Assembly: GCF_021917145.1 (NCBI RefSeq)
Contig: NC_061064.1
Location: forward strand, 636,785 to 700,784
DNA from: Hypomesus transpacificus
Taxonomy: Eukaryota; Chordata; Actinopteri; Osmeriformes; Osmeridae
DNA length: 64,000 nucleotides
Reading direction: 5' to 3'
Of the stretch, positions 44,750 through 63,690 are shown in pieces. The notes under the pieces were generated by a model. That model was given only the letters and a program-made list of their open reading frames with translations, ran no database searches and was not told where the DNA came from. Both the position numbers and the translations under genes were made by a program. The first letter of the stretch is position 1. Each line of letters starts with the position of its first letter.

Positions 44750-47700
44750 ATGGTGCTGATGAAGATGGCGTTTCCCTTTGAGAAGAGGGTGAAGCTGGCC
44801 CAGGGGCTGTGGCTGCTGTCCTGGTTCGCCACCCTGGCTGGAGCCTTAACCTTCACACTGGGATGCTTCCTTAAGACGGAACTACGCCGGAGGGCGGAGG
44901 TACCCTGCAAACTCTCACACACATTTACAAACACACTAAGAAATGTACGGACACGTGCCATTAAAAATGTACAGACTCACACCTGTACACGCGTAGCACA
45001 CACTCAAACACAGACTCACACACAAACTTCTAGACTTGAAAATACTTCAGGGGTCTAGTCTGTGTTTTAGGAGTACTCCCATGTGGTACTGTACCTCAAG
45101 TACATCAAATATTCAGAATCTCGTCTTCTATTTGAGTTCTGAATCTCAGTACTGGAATTGTCTGAAAGTCCTCTGCAATATTTTATGAGATTTGAAAAGC
45201 ACTTTTGTTGTTTGTTTAGTTTCTCTTCAGACAATGAAGCGCATTGGGAAATAAGTTTCACAAAGCGCAGTGTTTATGCTGAATAGATATGAAAGGGAGA
45301 CAACTGATCTCCTTGTGCCTGTGAGAATATGATGCACAGAGTGATAATAGGGATTAGATGGGAGTCAGATGGCTGAGTGGTGAGGGAGTCGGGCTAGTAA
45401 TCAGAAGGTTGCCGGATCGATTCCCCGCCCCGCCAATATGACGTTGTGTCCTTGGGCAAGGCACTTCACCCTACTTGCCTCGGGGGGAATGTCCCTGTAC
45501 TTACTGTAAGTCGCTCTGGATAAGAGCGTCTGCTAAATGACTAAATGTAAATGTAGATGGCTGAGCGGTTAGGGAGTCGGACTATTAATCAGAAGGTTGT
45601 TGGTTCGATTTCCGGCTGTGCAAAATGACGATGTGTCGTTAGGCAAGACACTTCACCCTACTTGCCTCGGGGGGGAATGTCTCTGTACTTACTGTAAGTC
45701 AATGACTAAATGTAATGTAATTAGGAACAATCTTGGAAATGAATTAACCTAAATGAAATGATCAGGTGACTAATGGCTAATCCAACCAATGGTGCATTGG
45801 ACTTCTAGGCAGCCATGAGTACAAGAATAACTAGCCATGGGGCCCCATCGACCTGTACACGTGTGACATAAACTGAAACACTGTGTCTGTGCATGGATCA
45901 AGATGATGAATTGTTGAAACTGTGTGGTCTTTAGAGAGGGTAGACAGCCTGAGCTGTTGGATGTGACTCATGATTCATCTAAACCCTTCTCCGCAATTCA
46001 TAATGTCTAATCGTTACCAACACAATTCCACTGAGCTTTTCGATTTCACTCCCTCGTCTATTACAGTCCTGACAAAAAAATATGAAAAAGAAATGACATC
46101 GAGATTATTGCATTGATAATGTGACACGTTTTGCTCAAAGGGGGTATTTTGCGAGCACGTTCTGGGATACTGAATCAAATAATGAGAGGTGGGAACGTCG
46201 TCGTGCAGTTTTGACGCATAACCAATGCATAGCGTCTGTCTACAGGTGATGGATAACACCGAGATCCACGCTGTGCCCAACACCCTCATGATTGTGGGCC
46301 TGGCGTCTCTGGGCATCAACTACTTTGCTGGCCGCATCTGTCAGGTGAGGGGAAATCTTTGCCTTGCCCTGGACTCCAAGTCACGTGCAGGTGAAGATAC
46401 AGGCCTCATCTGATCTGTTCAGGTTTGGGGCTTGAGATGGATCCAGACCTCTGACAGTAAAGGAATGCTGTTTTTATGGAGAATAACTGATTGAAGTTGA
46501 TCAATTTCTTAACCAAAATGCTTATTATTTAATGTATTTTCTATGTTCAAGTACATCCTTTTATGTAACACTGATATTTGTCAGAGAAGTGACATCACAC
46601 CATTGCTGTGAGCCTTCTCTCCATGCTTGATTAAACTCTAAATGATCTCACCACTGTATCCACTGAGTCTTGAACATCATTGAACCCCGACAGGACGCCC
46701 TGGACGCCGGTCGATTCCCGCGCTGGAAGAGCTTCCTGCAGCCGTTTTTCGGCGTGTCTATTTTCTTCAGCTTCCTCATGTTGATGGCAGTGATCATGAG
46801 CTACGCCATGAAGGGCAACCTGGAATCCTCCCTGAAGATAGGCCTGAAGAACGGCATCCGCTTCTACAAGGACACCGACACCCCCGGAAGATGCTTCCAG
46901 AAGCAGACCATCGACCGGCTGCAGATGGAGTTCCGTTGCTGTGGGAACAATGACTACAGGGACTGGTTCGAGGTCCAGTGGATTAGCAACCGGTACCTGG
47001 ACTTCAGCTCCAAGGAAGTGAAGGAGTGAGTGAAGCATGAAGGAGGAGGATGGGAAAGGCAGCGGGGGGGAGGAAGGGGGGCTGGGGTGGAGTGAAGTTG
47101 TGAACTCTCCTCTCCTTTTTTTCCTCCCCTTCTCTTCCTCTCCATCTCTTTCCTCCTCTTTCTGTCTTCCTCTCCATCTCTTTCCTCCTCTTTCTGTCTT
47201 CCTCTCCATCTCTTTCCTCCTCTTTCTGTCTTCCTCTCCAGCCGCATCAAGAGCAACGTGGACGGCCGCTACCTTGTGGATGGGGTCCCGTTCAGCTGCT
47301 GCAATCCCAGCTCCCCTCGGCCCTGCATCCAGAACCGGCTCACCAACAACTCAGCCCACTACAACTACGAACACCAGACCGAGGAGCTCAACCTCTACAT
47401 CCGAGGCTGCAGGGAGGCCCTGGTCAACTACTACATGGGCCTGATGAACACCATTGGGGCTGTGGTGCTGTCTGTCTTCCTGATTCAGGTACTGTGCAGT
47501 CATTAGACAGGGTGTGAAAGTAGATGTGGTCTTGTGTGGTACTGTGAGGTTTAAGGGATGTTCAGGCTGGACATCTGGATTGGCTGATGTTTGAGTGGTG
47601 GCGATTTCAAAGTAAGGTTGTGTGAGGTTCGATTTTGAGATATATGTCCTACGTGTGTTCAATCTCTTCATCCTCCCTTTTCCTCCTCAATGTCTTCCTC

Positions 47701-48187
47701 CTCTCACCCCACCTCCTCTTCTTCCTCCACCTCTTCTACATTTCCATTTATTTCCCCTCCCCTTCTCCTCCCTTGATCATTTTTCTATTCCACCTTCTCC
47801 TCCTTCTTCTTCCTCCCTCCCCTCCTCCTCCTCCTTCCTCCCTCCTCCCCTCCTCCTCTACCTCTTCCTCCCTCCCTCCCCTCCTCCTCCTCCACCTCTT
47901 CCTCTTCTTCCCTCCCCTCCTCCTCCTCCTCCCTCCCTCCTCTACCTCCTCTTCCTCCTCCTCCTCTCCAGGCGTCTGTGATCGTGAGCCTGCGGTACCT
48001 GCAGACTTCCATGGAGGCCGTGGCTGGGCAGGAGAACACGGAGATTGAGACCGAGGGCTACCTGCTGGAGAAAGGGCTGAAGGAGACCTTCATGGAGTAC
48101 ATGAACCCCGTGCTGACCCTCCTCATGCTCAACCAGGTGTCCAGCGAAGAAGGGGCGGGCGGGGTGGAGGCTGGGACTAGCAGCTAA
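44750..48187 (+). CDS. Peripherin-2/ROM1-family photoreceptor disc-rim tetraspanin
   Basis: Five coding exons: 44750-44899, 46246-46344, 46694-47025, 47242-47488 and 47972-48187 (TAA), giving 347 residues (human PRPH2 346). Membrane segments at about 17-42, 62-82, 97-121 and 256-283. The large intradiscal loop holds the diagnostic CCG ([11 protein letters not shown]), [19 protein letters not shown] and [18 protein letters not shown]. Cys150 (PGRC), the covalent dimerisation residue, is present, as is the N229-N-S sequon of PRPH2. The tail [10 protein letters not shown] is closer to ROM1 (GYLFPSGLKD). These proteins shape rod and cone disc rims. Neighbours cdca5 and rps6ka4 favour rom1, but the loop is PRPH2-like, so rom1 versus prph2-like is left open. 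Human PRPH2 encodes exons 1-3 here as one 581-nt exon. Confidence 0.92.
45364..45555 (+). repeat. tRNA-derived SINE, full length
   Basis: GATGGCTGAGTGGTGAGGGA, GGGCTAGTAATCAGAAGGTT, GCCGGATCGATTCC, then TTGGGCAAGGCACTTCACCC and TACTGTAAGTCGCTCTGGAT, ending in the GTCTGCTAAATGACTAAATG tail. Lies in intron 1 of the tetraspanin gene. Confidence 0.9.
45556..45722 (+). repeat. tRNA-derived SINE, second copy in tandem
   Basis: Begins where the preceding copy ends, in the same orientation (AGATGGCTGAGCGGTTAGGG and following). Its tail lacks the CGCTCTGGATAAGAGCGTCTG segment (internal deletion). Confidence 0.85.
47126..47239 (+). repeat. pyrimidine minisatellite at splice acceptor
   Basis: About three copies of a 32-nt unit (TCTGTCTTCCTCTCCATCTC onward) ending directly at the CCAG acceptor of tetraspanin exon 47242-47488. 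Confidence 0.85.
47690..47968 (+). repeat. CCTCCT pyrimidine tract at splice acceptor
   Basis: About 280 nt of CCTCCTCCT/TCTTCC repeats running into the acceptor of the last tetraspanin exon (47972). Confidence 0.85.
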
Positions 48188-48270
48188 AGAAGAAATGTCT
48201 AGAGGGTTCCAACAGGTTGTCAAGGGGACACAGATGGCACGGTTGACAGTCTGCACTTGGCAACACAGTA

Positions 48271-48276
48271 AATAAA
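48271..48276 (+). terminator. poly(A) signal of the tetraspanin gene
   Basis: AATAAA 84 nt after the stop codon. A short 3'UTR is implied. Confidence 0.5.
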
Positions 48277-51141
48277 ATGAATCATGTATTTCTATGACAT
48301 CCCATTCCTTTCAGATACTGGTAATTGTACGTATATGACTTGTGTTGCTCTGAAATGAAGGAGCTGAATCCTGTAATCTGTTTCAGTTGCACTTGAGAGC
48401 ATATATATTTTTGTATCAGTCATCAGTATCACTATCAGTTATCAGAGTAAGATACAAAGTATTACCAAAAACACTTGGACAAGGATTCATACCACCGAGG
48501 TCGATTATATTCACATTTAAGTAGATAAGACACACATAACACACAGGCTTACATAATAAACAGTAATCTCACTCCAAACCCAAATAATTTCCTCTATGAC
48601 TGATAGACTTGTTAGACTTGTTAAGTTGAACAGTCTAAAAAATTCTGATTGGTACATGTTTCCTTTTAAGGTACAATGAGATACAATGTTCATTGACCAC
48701 ATTTTTACTTTGTTTTACCAGCTCAATGATTAAGTTAAGACGGATACAATGTTGATCACATGAAACTCATTACCTGCAATGAGTTCACCAGTGTATTGCT
48801 CAGAAGAATACAGCAGAAGTATGACTGAAGCTCCAAAAACAGATAATTAAACATTTATGGTGTGTTACCCATTTTTTTTCTTTTTTAAAAATATATAAAA
48901 TAATAATATAAAATGCAAACAGCAGTGTAACGCTGACTATAGAGAGACAATGCTGAATGCTCTGCTACGTAACCCTCAGTTAAAGGACATACTACACTGC
49001 ACTGCACTACCTACTACGACAGAAAACCTATTAAAGTTGAAAGTTTTTAATTGCTTCGTGGGATTTTGTCACTTTGTTGTCTGTGACTCCCAAGCCTTTC
49101 ACACCCTACACACACATCCTCTACTAACAAGCTCTCTATCTCTTTCTCCCATCTCTCATTCTGCTCATGACACGCTCTCCTCCCATCGTTTCTCTGGGCC
49201 TCGCTAGCTGCATGAGTGTGCGCGGGGGGACTGGGATTACGGAGGCTGGTGACTGATGTGTGTCATGCAGTGGAAGCTGTGAGCAGGTCTGGGAGGATTG
49301 TCCTCTGTCCTGACACCTTTCAAAGTGCTGCTTATCCCAGACATTAATGCAGCGAACTGCTGACCTAGCAGTCGTGGAGCTGCTTACACGGTAAAGTCGG
49401 CAACGGGCTGACATGGACACTCACTGGCTGCTGCTCTACTCACTGTCAATCATCTTCAACTGTGGTTACAGTTTGTTTACAGTGACACACTTTGACATAT
49501 CCCAGCTGTGAAGCATTGAGTTAAGGATTTTAGATAATGAGGAAAGGACTACATTTAAATATATCTAAATGTGTTATATATTAATAAATGAGGTATGGAG
49601 GGAGGGGGAAAGTTGTTGAGAGGAATGCAGTGTATGTGAGGCGATGGCAGGTCAGCATTTGATGTTGGTGTTGTAGGACAATTGTAATCTCGTTAAGTCA
49701 TGGACCTTAAACAAACAGTAGGTGAGGAGGAAGAATGTTTGAAATTTGTGTTCCAAGTTTGAGACATTTGTTTAATACTTTTAATAATAAATATAGTTCT
49801 GATGAGTCTACGTTATGGGACAGTTTGATATAATGACAGTGAATTCAAACACGGACTTATTGAATAAGTTATTCGCACTTTTGCAGTTGGTGATACCTTT
49901 ACGGCGATAACAGAATCGCAAATAGGCTACCAATACTTAAGCCTACATATCACGACCCGTCGACTGTACCAATTGACAGAATGCTATATAATTACTACAG
50001 GGTGCTGTCCCACAGTTTTCTAGATTCGAAAGTGCTTGGCAAACTGTGCCAATGAGGCATCCGTACAACATAGTCCTCAAACTCAAACCTGTCTAGCTCA
50101 CTAGCTAGCTACGATACACATCTGCCAACTAGCCCACTGCTACTTTTCAGTCAGCAATTATAGCGCTAAATGAAAATGCTACTAAAATATGGAGTGTATC
50201 GATTTTACATTTAGGTATACATCCTCTTATCCGGACGAAATAAGAAAATAAAGTGAATCTCGAAATGCCACTGGGAAAGGACAACAGCACTGTAAATTGA
50301 TAAACAGACAACTGCTGGTTAGAGAGCTAGCTAAACTGCGATTTGTACCAAGTAGTACTAGCTAGTGTCACTGCTAGCAACAAAGTTACTGTAGTCTAGT
50401 GTGGCACAAAGCTTGTTCCTTGTATATTATTGGAAAAACAGCTAAGGCGGGTAGACTCAGTTTCTGAGTAAATAGCTATAGGCGTAGCTAGTACTATTAG
50501 CTAGAGTAGCTCATTTACCGCGTTCCCTGGCCTTACAAACGTTACGGGTTTAGATATATCAATTCAGGCCAAAACGCAGTATTCTCGGATAGCACAGATT
50601 GATGTTATTAGTTTGCTAGCCAACAATGTTAGATGGTATAGCTAACAGCTACAATGCATTCTAACGTCGGTAGACTAGCTAACTTTGACGTTACAGCTCG
50701 TTTGACAGGTATAACGCGTTAGCATCAACAGATTGTTTTACTAGGACGTAAAATCCACCGATTGCTACATACATTGTTTTATTAGCAGAACTACTAACGC
50801 TAAAGGATAGCTAGACACTGCCCTATTCTTGCAGACCATTAACTCGCCGACTCTTTCGATTTATGATTTTGGTGGATTTTTATTGGTCGCCAGCCCCCGG
50901 ACGCCGGAGTGAAAAGCAAAAGATTAGCTAACATCAACAGGATGTCAAAGGGATTACATTTAGAAAACAATACAGCAAAACAATGTTTACAATCATTGTT
51001 ATAACTCAATACCGCTTTCCGTCAAACTAATACAGATCAACCGATACTTTCTTGGTCTTACTTGGAGCTGTCCACACATCGGTTAATTTAGCATCCACTA
51101 CTGTAGTTGTTTATTTGAGTGTAAACAACGATTCGGACATT
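48277..51141. other. intergenic region and rps6ka4 promoter
   Basis: AT-rich sequence with many GCTAGCTA-type words. No ORF with recognisable content. The part nearest 51142 must include the rps6ka4 promoter and 5'UTR. No TATA box or CpG island is obvious. Confidence 0.5.
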
Positions 51142-58114
<6,973 letters not shown>

Positions 58115-58561
58115 TCTTGGGAGGGGGAGGAGGAGGAGGAGGAGGAGGGGTGAGAGATAGTGGGAGGAGAAATACAAGCTTGTTCAGTCCGCCAAGAGTT
58201 TTCTAGTGTCCAAAGTGAAGCAGTCTCCAAATGACGGAAACTTCCGAAAGAACAAATTTAAAGTCGTCTATTTAAGTGAGACATAAGGGCATTGATGGGT
58301 TTACAGCGCTGTTATAAAAAACATTGCTATTAGTGTTTTCACCTTAACACAGTTTGTTTGTATTTACCATCTGCTGTGCTTTTGCACTAAGAGGCAGAAG
58401 CATCTTGTCATTTAACGAACCTGAATTTCAGAGCAGTGTTCATAGAGGATATGGATCGATGTGATGGGACTTTACATAGTACTGTACATGTGGTTTAATC
58501 ACTTTACCAGACCCATGCAGTAGGAGTGAGATCCTGACTGCTTGTTTGGTCTCAGAATGGC

Positions 58562-58657
58562 GGGTGTGGGTGGGGGGCTGGGGGGGGGGGGCTGGGGGCT
58601 GGGGGGGGGGGGGGGGCTGGGGGCTGGTGGTGGGGGGGTCAGGGGGGTCAAGGGGGT
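58562..58657 (+). repeat. G-rich tract with strong quadruplex potential
   Basis: Many runs of 4-16 G separated by CT, T or TCA, on the coding strand of the rps6ka4 3'UTR. Confidence 0.85.
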
Positions 58658-59790
58658 TAGCATAGACTCAAGTTCACAACATTAAGGCAGAAAGGGAAGT
58701 TACAAGCCATGTGTGAGAACAAGCCATACCCTGCGAAGGCTCTGGAGGTGTCTGTGGAGCTCTGGTGGTGATGTCCTCTCCAGGAAGCAGGCTGGGGCTG
58801 GAGACAGGCCCTGGCTTAGCTACACTGAGGCTGGGGAGAGGAGAGGGGATACTGGGCACAGGAGAGGGGGATGGACAGGAGATGGAGAGTGAGGAAAGCT
58901 CTATTTCTTCAGTGAGACACAGTAACCTGGTTGGTGTTAAACACCAGCTGACTGGAGCGTGGTGTATCATTCCATTGGGCAGGAGTTCCCAGTGTTGGGT
59001 TGTCAGTTGGGAACTGTTGGGTCACTGGTTATCTGGAGTACACCTGAGAGTCTAATTTGATCAATCTGTGTAGTGAACCCGGTTCTGACTCAGTCAGAGA
59101 AGACTGTTAAACATGCTTGTGATTCATTCGGTGAAAAGTTTTAAACATGATTGTGACCTAGTCTTAATCATGATTGTGACTCAGTCAGTTAACAGTTTGA
59201 ATCATTGAATGTCACACTGATGAATTTGAAACTTTTCGTTTTTACTGGATTTGATCAAGTTGTTGATTTTTACCTGGATGTCGCACAAATGTAGTATTTT
59301 AATCAGTGATACACATTTCAGCTTTAAACACAGTGATTCTTTCTAGTATTTATTACATTTCCTGGGTTTTGATGTTTCATTTTTTTCTAAAGTTGTGTTT
59401 GTGTATTCTTGAGTGGGTGTGCAGTGTTTGTCAGTGTATGAGTGGGTATGCAGTGTTTGTTAGTGTGTGAGTGGGATGTGAATGGGTGTTCTGCATCATT
59501 GTTTAGTTACTGTAGTAAGTTGTTTTTCTTAAAAAAAACAAAAAAAACTTTTTAAATACACTTCCTTTATTGGTCACTATACTTACTTTAATGTTGGACT
59601 GCGCTTTCATGACTGTTGCTCTTGTTTGTAAAATTTGACTATCGATATACCGTGTTGTCTTTTTGAGATACTTTTGAATGATCTGTATTTCTTTTTTTGG
59701 TCTTTTAGCTTGCAAGTTTTTTTTTCGATATTGGAATGCACTGTCAAGTTTTAAGATTGTTTTTATCGGAAGCTTGAAAATATTGTGCGA

Positions 59791-59815
59791 AATAAATATT
59801 GCTTTACAAAATAAA
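59791..59815 (+). terminator. rps6ka4: rps6ka4 poly(A) signals
   Basis: Two AATAAA motifs (59791-59796 and 59810-59815), each in AT-rich context, about 1.7 kb after the stop. Confidence 0.55.
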
Positions 59816-59920
59816 ACCTTAGTTTATCTCTTTTAATCAGCTTTAGCAAACTGCGTGGACTGCATCACAGCATAAACAGTGTAGGCGGACACCAACTGTC
59901 CTGCAGGGTTTACTCCCTAT

Positions 59921-59933
59921 CACCAGGGGGCAG
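59921..59933 (+). promoter_or_regulatory. CTCF-like motif
   Basis: CACCAGGGGGCAG, close to the CTCF core, about 100 bp beyond the rps6ka4 poly(A) signals. Motif only. Confidence 0.3.
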
Positions 59934-61245
59934 AAGAGCTGCAGCCCCCCTATAAAACCACTGAAAACCAATGGATCATAGCCTACAATGCAACTGTCAT
60001 TGAGCCATTAATCAAATGATCCCTGAGTGGATGATTTGCATAGGAAATTGTGATATATTGAGCATGACACAGATGGATATAGATGGAACGCTAAATCAAA
60101 ACCATTCCATCAATTACAATCAGGTCTTGGAAGTGACCCAAGGCAGGAGCCAGTGGGTGGCAAGTGAATACACGCACGCACACGCACACAGTATCGGTTG
60201 AGATCGGTTGAGTCTGTGTGTGGATACACCACTCTTCTTCCACCTTTATGGGAACATGGAAACTATTCCTCTTAGCCACGAGAACAGACCTCACATGCAG
60301 ACTTTATTGCATTCTTCCACTCAGCTTCTGAATAATTAAACCAGCCGAGAAAGAGACAGAGAGGGGAAGAGCAGCGCTACTAGTGTCAGATGATGTGTCA
60401 AGGTTGATTTCATGCCAGATCCTCCACTTTCTACTCCTTCCCATAAAAATTTAATTAGAGCTTTTCCCAAAAAACCCCTTCTATTATTGAGCAGTTAAAC
60501 ATGATTTCTGCTATACAACCCACTCGGAGGCTTGCTGGTCACCCACTTCCACACGCGCCGGTCAGGCAGCAGGAACCGCACAGCTCTTTAGAGGAGCAGG
60601 GATCGGCCTTGCCCAAGGTCAGTCTGGTTCTAGGCTGGTGCACACTTATGACACAAAACGCTGCAGTCGCCAACATAAAGGCTGAAGTGTTAGCAGGATG
60701 GAGAGGGCATTCGTACGCCCCTCTCTCTCTGCTTGGAAATGTTTCTGTAAGAAACGTTGGATATGAATGAAAACGCTTTATAACGCAAGGACGTTTTACA
60801 GTTGATGAAAGCGTAGAAAGTTGTGCGTGTGTGGAGTTTGTGAGGGTGAGCGTGCGTGTCTGTGGGTGCATGTGTGAGTATGTGCGTGTGTGTGTATCAG
60901 TGGACGCTTGTGTGGGTGCTTGTGTTTGCGTGTGTGTGCATGTGACTGTGGGGGCATGTGGGTGTGGGGGCATGTAACTGTGTGTGTGTGCATGTGACTG
61001 TGTGTATGTGTGCATGTGACTGTATGTGTTTGCGAGTGTGGGTGGTAGTGTCAGGGCCCTTATGCTTTGGGAGATAGCTTACTGAATACTGCATTAGCCA
61101 GCTGCCATGTGAACGACAGGAAGTAAGAGTGATCCTTGGCGTTTGTCCCTGTTCCCTCTCTCTCCTCCATCTCCGCTCCTCCTTTGCCTACCATCTCTCT
61201 CTACTTCAATCTCTACCCTTTCTCCTCTCGCTAGCTCTTTCTCCC

Positions 61246-61350
61246 GTCAAGGTCAAGGTAAAAATCAAAAGGTCAAAGTGCTTTATTTATCATGTGCACA
61301 GTACAACACAGTTCATTCTGGACAGTGAAATTGTCTTTACAAGCAAGCAA
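61246..61350 (+). repeat. interspersed repeat fragment
   Basis: TCAAGGTAAAAATC and AAAGTGCTTTATTTATCATG, then GTGCACAGTACAACACAG and GGACAGTGAAATTG. The style is that of common fish retroposon 3' ends. Family not determined, and no second copy in the window. Confidence 0.3.
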
Positions 61351-63060
61351 ACGGCCCTGTAGAGGCATGAAAGACACATTTTGGGGGAAATATTCATTTG
61401 AAATGTTGGTCCCCTCCATTCCTCACACTCCCTCTCTCTCTCTTTCCCTCCCTCTCTCTCTTTCCCTCCCTCTCTACTCCTCCTCCTCCCTCACCCTCTT
61501 TATCCCCTGTCCCTAGTCTTCCTCTAATTCTCTTTCCCCCTCTTCCTCTCTCGTTTCCCCTCTACCTCAATGACATTTACACAAGGCACTTTAATATTGC
61601 AACAGTCAACATCTGCGAGTAGATCGCAGACATCTGACTCGGTGTGTATATTTATGCACGCACAATCACACACTCACACACTCTCACACTCTCCTCTGTC
61701 TCTTCTCTGTCACCCAAGTGAAGATCCACTTCTCACAATGGTTGCTAATAGCTTTAGTGACAACAGATGTTCCATTTGTTTTCATAAAACGTCTTTTGTG
61801 TTCCTGAACGTCTTATGATTATGCAGGATCAATGCTTCATACTGAAGTTGATGCTGAGAACAAGACTGCCAAAAAATGCGTCAATTGTTTTGTGCGTGTC
61901 TATGTGTGTGTGCGTGTGTAGAGGGAAGTGCGTTTGTGTGTGTGTGTGTGTGTACGTGTGTGTGTATGTGTGTGTGTATGTGTGTGTGTGACTGTGACTG
62001 TGACTTGTGTTTACTTGAGCTGGCAGCTTCACATTCTCAGTTGGGGGTCCTTGGGCGTTGATTAAATTTATTGTTTAGCCTTTTAACAGATTAGACCCTC
62101 TAATTCTACTACTGGGGGCAAATTAATCATTCTCTGACCTTCTAGAGGCCAAGCCTGTTCACTACAATAAACCTGGGAGTTTCAATCGTTGATTGGTCTT
62201 TGAAGGGGGAGAACGTTCACGAGTAAAGCTGCTGTGATTCGTCATTGGTGTGAGTCTGCTTAACCAATCACAGCCTTCTGTATGTCTGGGACCCCACAGA
62301 AATGTGACAGTTGAATTTAATTTCCTAAAAGTCAATAGGAAAGACTTGATCCTACTATTGGGCTCCCTTTACCCCCTCCCAGCCGCCTCCACCCCCCATC
62401 CTCCCCCTACCCCCTCTACCAGCCCCCCAGCCCCCTCTAACCCCCGCCCTCCCCCCTCCCTGACAGCGACAACCTCTCAGACAGGGAATCAGTGCATCGA
62501 TTCGACGGCTAAAAAGGCATTTTCAATTCACATGCCATTTCAACCCCCTCCCGTCCCTCCCCTCCCCACCCCCTCTGCCCCCTCCCTCGCTTTACTCCAA
62601 TTCCATTAACCTCGCCCTCCCCTCCGGCACAATCCCTCTTTGCCCTGCTCCCTCTCTTTTCACCCCTTACCCTTTATTCTCATCCCCTCATTTCTGGTTC
62701 ATTTGAGAGAGAGAGAGAGAGAATGAGAGAGAGGGGATGACCTCTGCGTCTTTTCCGTCCTCTGCCCCCCAGCTGTGTTGTTGCACTGACCCTTGACCTT
62801 CATCCCTAACACCAATTATCCTCATCTGGCTGCTCCGAGTCCCCCCACCCTAACCCTATTACTGCTCACTAACACTTTTATTAAGTTACTGGAGATGTAA
62901 AGTATTTCCTGGTGTTCTAAACAGATACTCAGATCTCTGTACAATGTCCTGCATGGTCATGTGAGCCACCTCATAGTCACCCAGCTAGTCGTGGGGGTGC
63001 TGTTAAACGTTGAACAAAAATTGTGAGAGGTTTCAGCATTTCAGTTTGGACTCCAGATTG

Positions 63061-63172
<112 letters not shown>

Positions 63173-63589
63173 GGCAAGGAAGCAGGCACCGAAGAGAAGA
63201 TGAGACTGCTGTCAAATACGTCAAATTAAGGGATTTGCAGTGAAAAGAGAAAGTGAAAAAGAAAGTAGCAAAATGTCAGGTTGGTGTTCAGAGAGTGTGC
63301 TGTTTGGTATGAGCTGAACAACCATCGTTCCTGGGAGAACCACTCATCTCTGCCTCTGCCTCTGTCTCTGCAGCACCCCTGTCTCCCATCTGCAGTACTC
63401 CTGCCTTTCATCTGCAGAGCCGCCAAGAGTTGATTAAAATGTAAACGTTCAGAATGAGCTTTTCGTGTCTTTGCGCTGTACTAAGTAATGCTGTAGTGCA
63501 GATGTTCGAGTTGCAGTGATGAATGTAATACTGGAGTTGAGATTTGAAAGTTGTGAGAGTTTACCTCCTAGTTGAGATGCTATTTTGTA

Positions 63590-63690
63590 CTTTGCCTGAT
63601 AAATACAGACATTTTTTGATCCTTGATTTTCAGCTGGACTTTTTACATGCATTATTTGTATGTCGTTTTGAGAAGGGAAAAGAAAGCAGT
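63590..63690 (+). repeat. SINE body fragment
   Basis: GCCTGATAAATACAGACATT, CCTTGATTTTCAG and TGCATTATTTGTATGTCG match the body seen at 40360-40522, without the usual tail. Confidence 0.5.

Larger units (their letters stand above)
58115..59830 (+). other. rps6ka4: rps6ka4 3'UTR
   Basis: Non-coding sequence from the stop to the poly(A) signals. It holds a GGA run, a long G-rich block (58562-58657) and a T-rich 3' half. No second gene recognised. Confidence 0.6.

Noticed and set aside
60501-60617. Potential first coding exon (39 codons then AAG|GTCAGT)
   Set aside because: No recognisable protein, no partner exon in the window; a chance donor is common.
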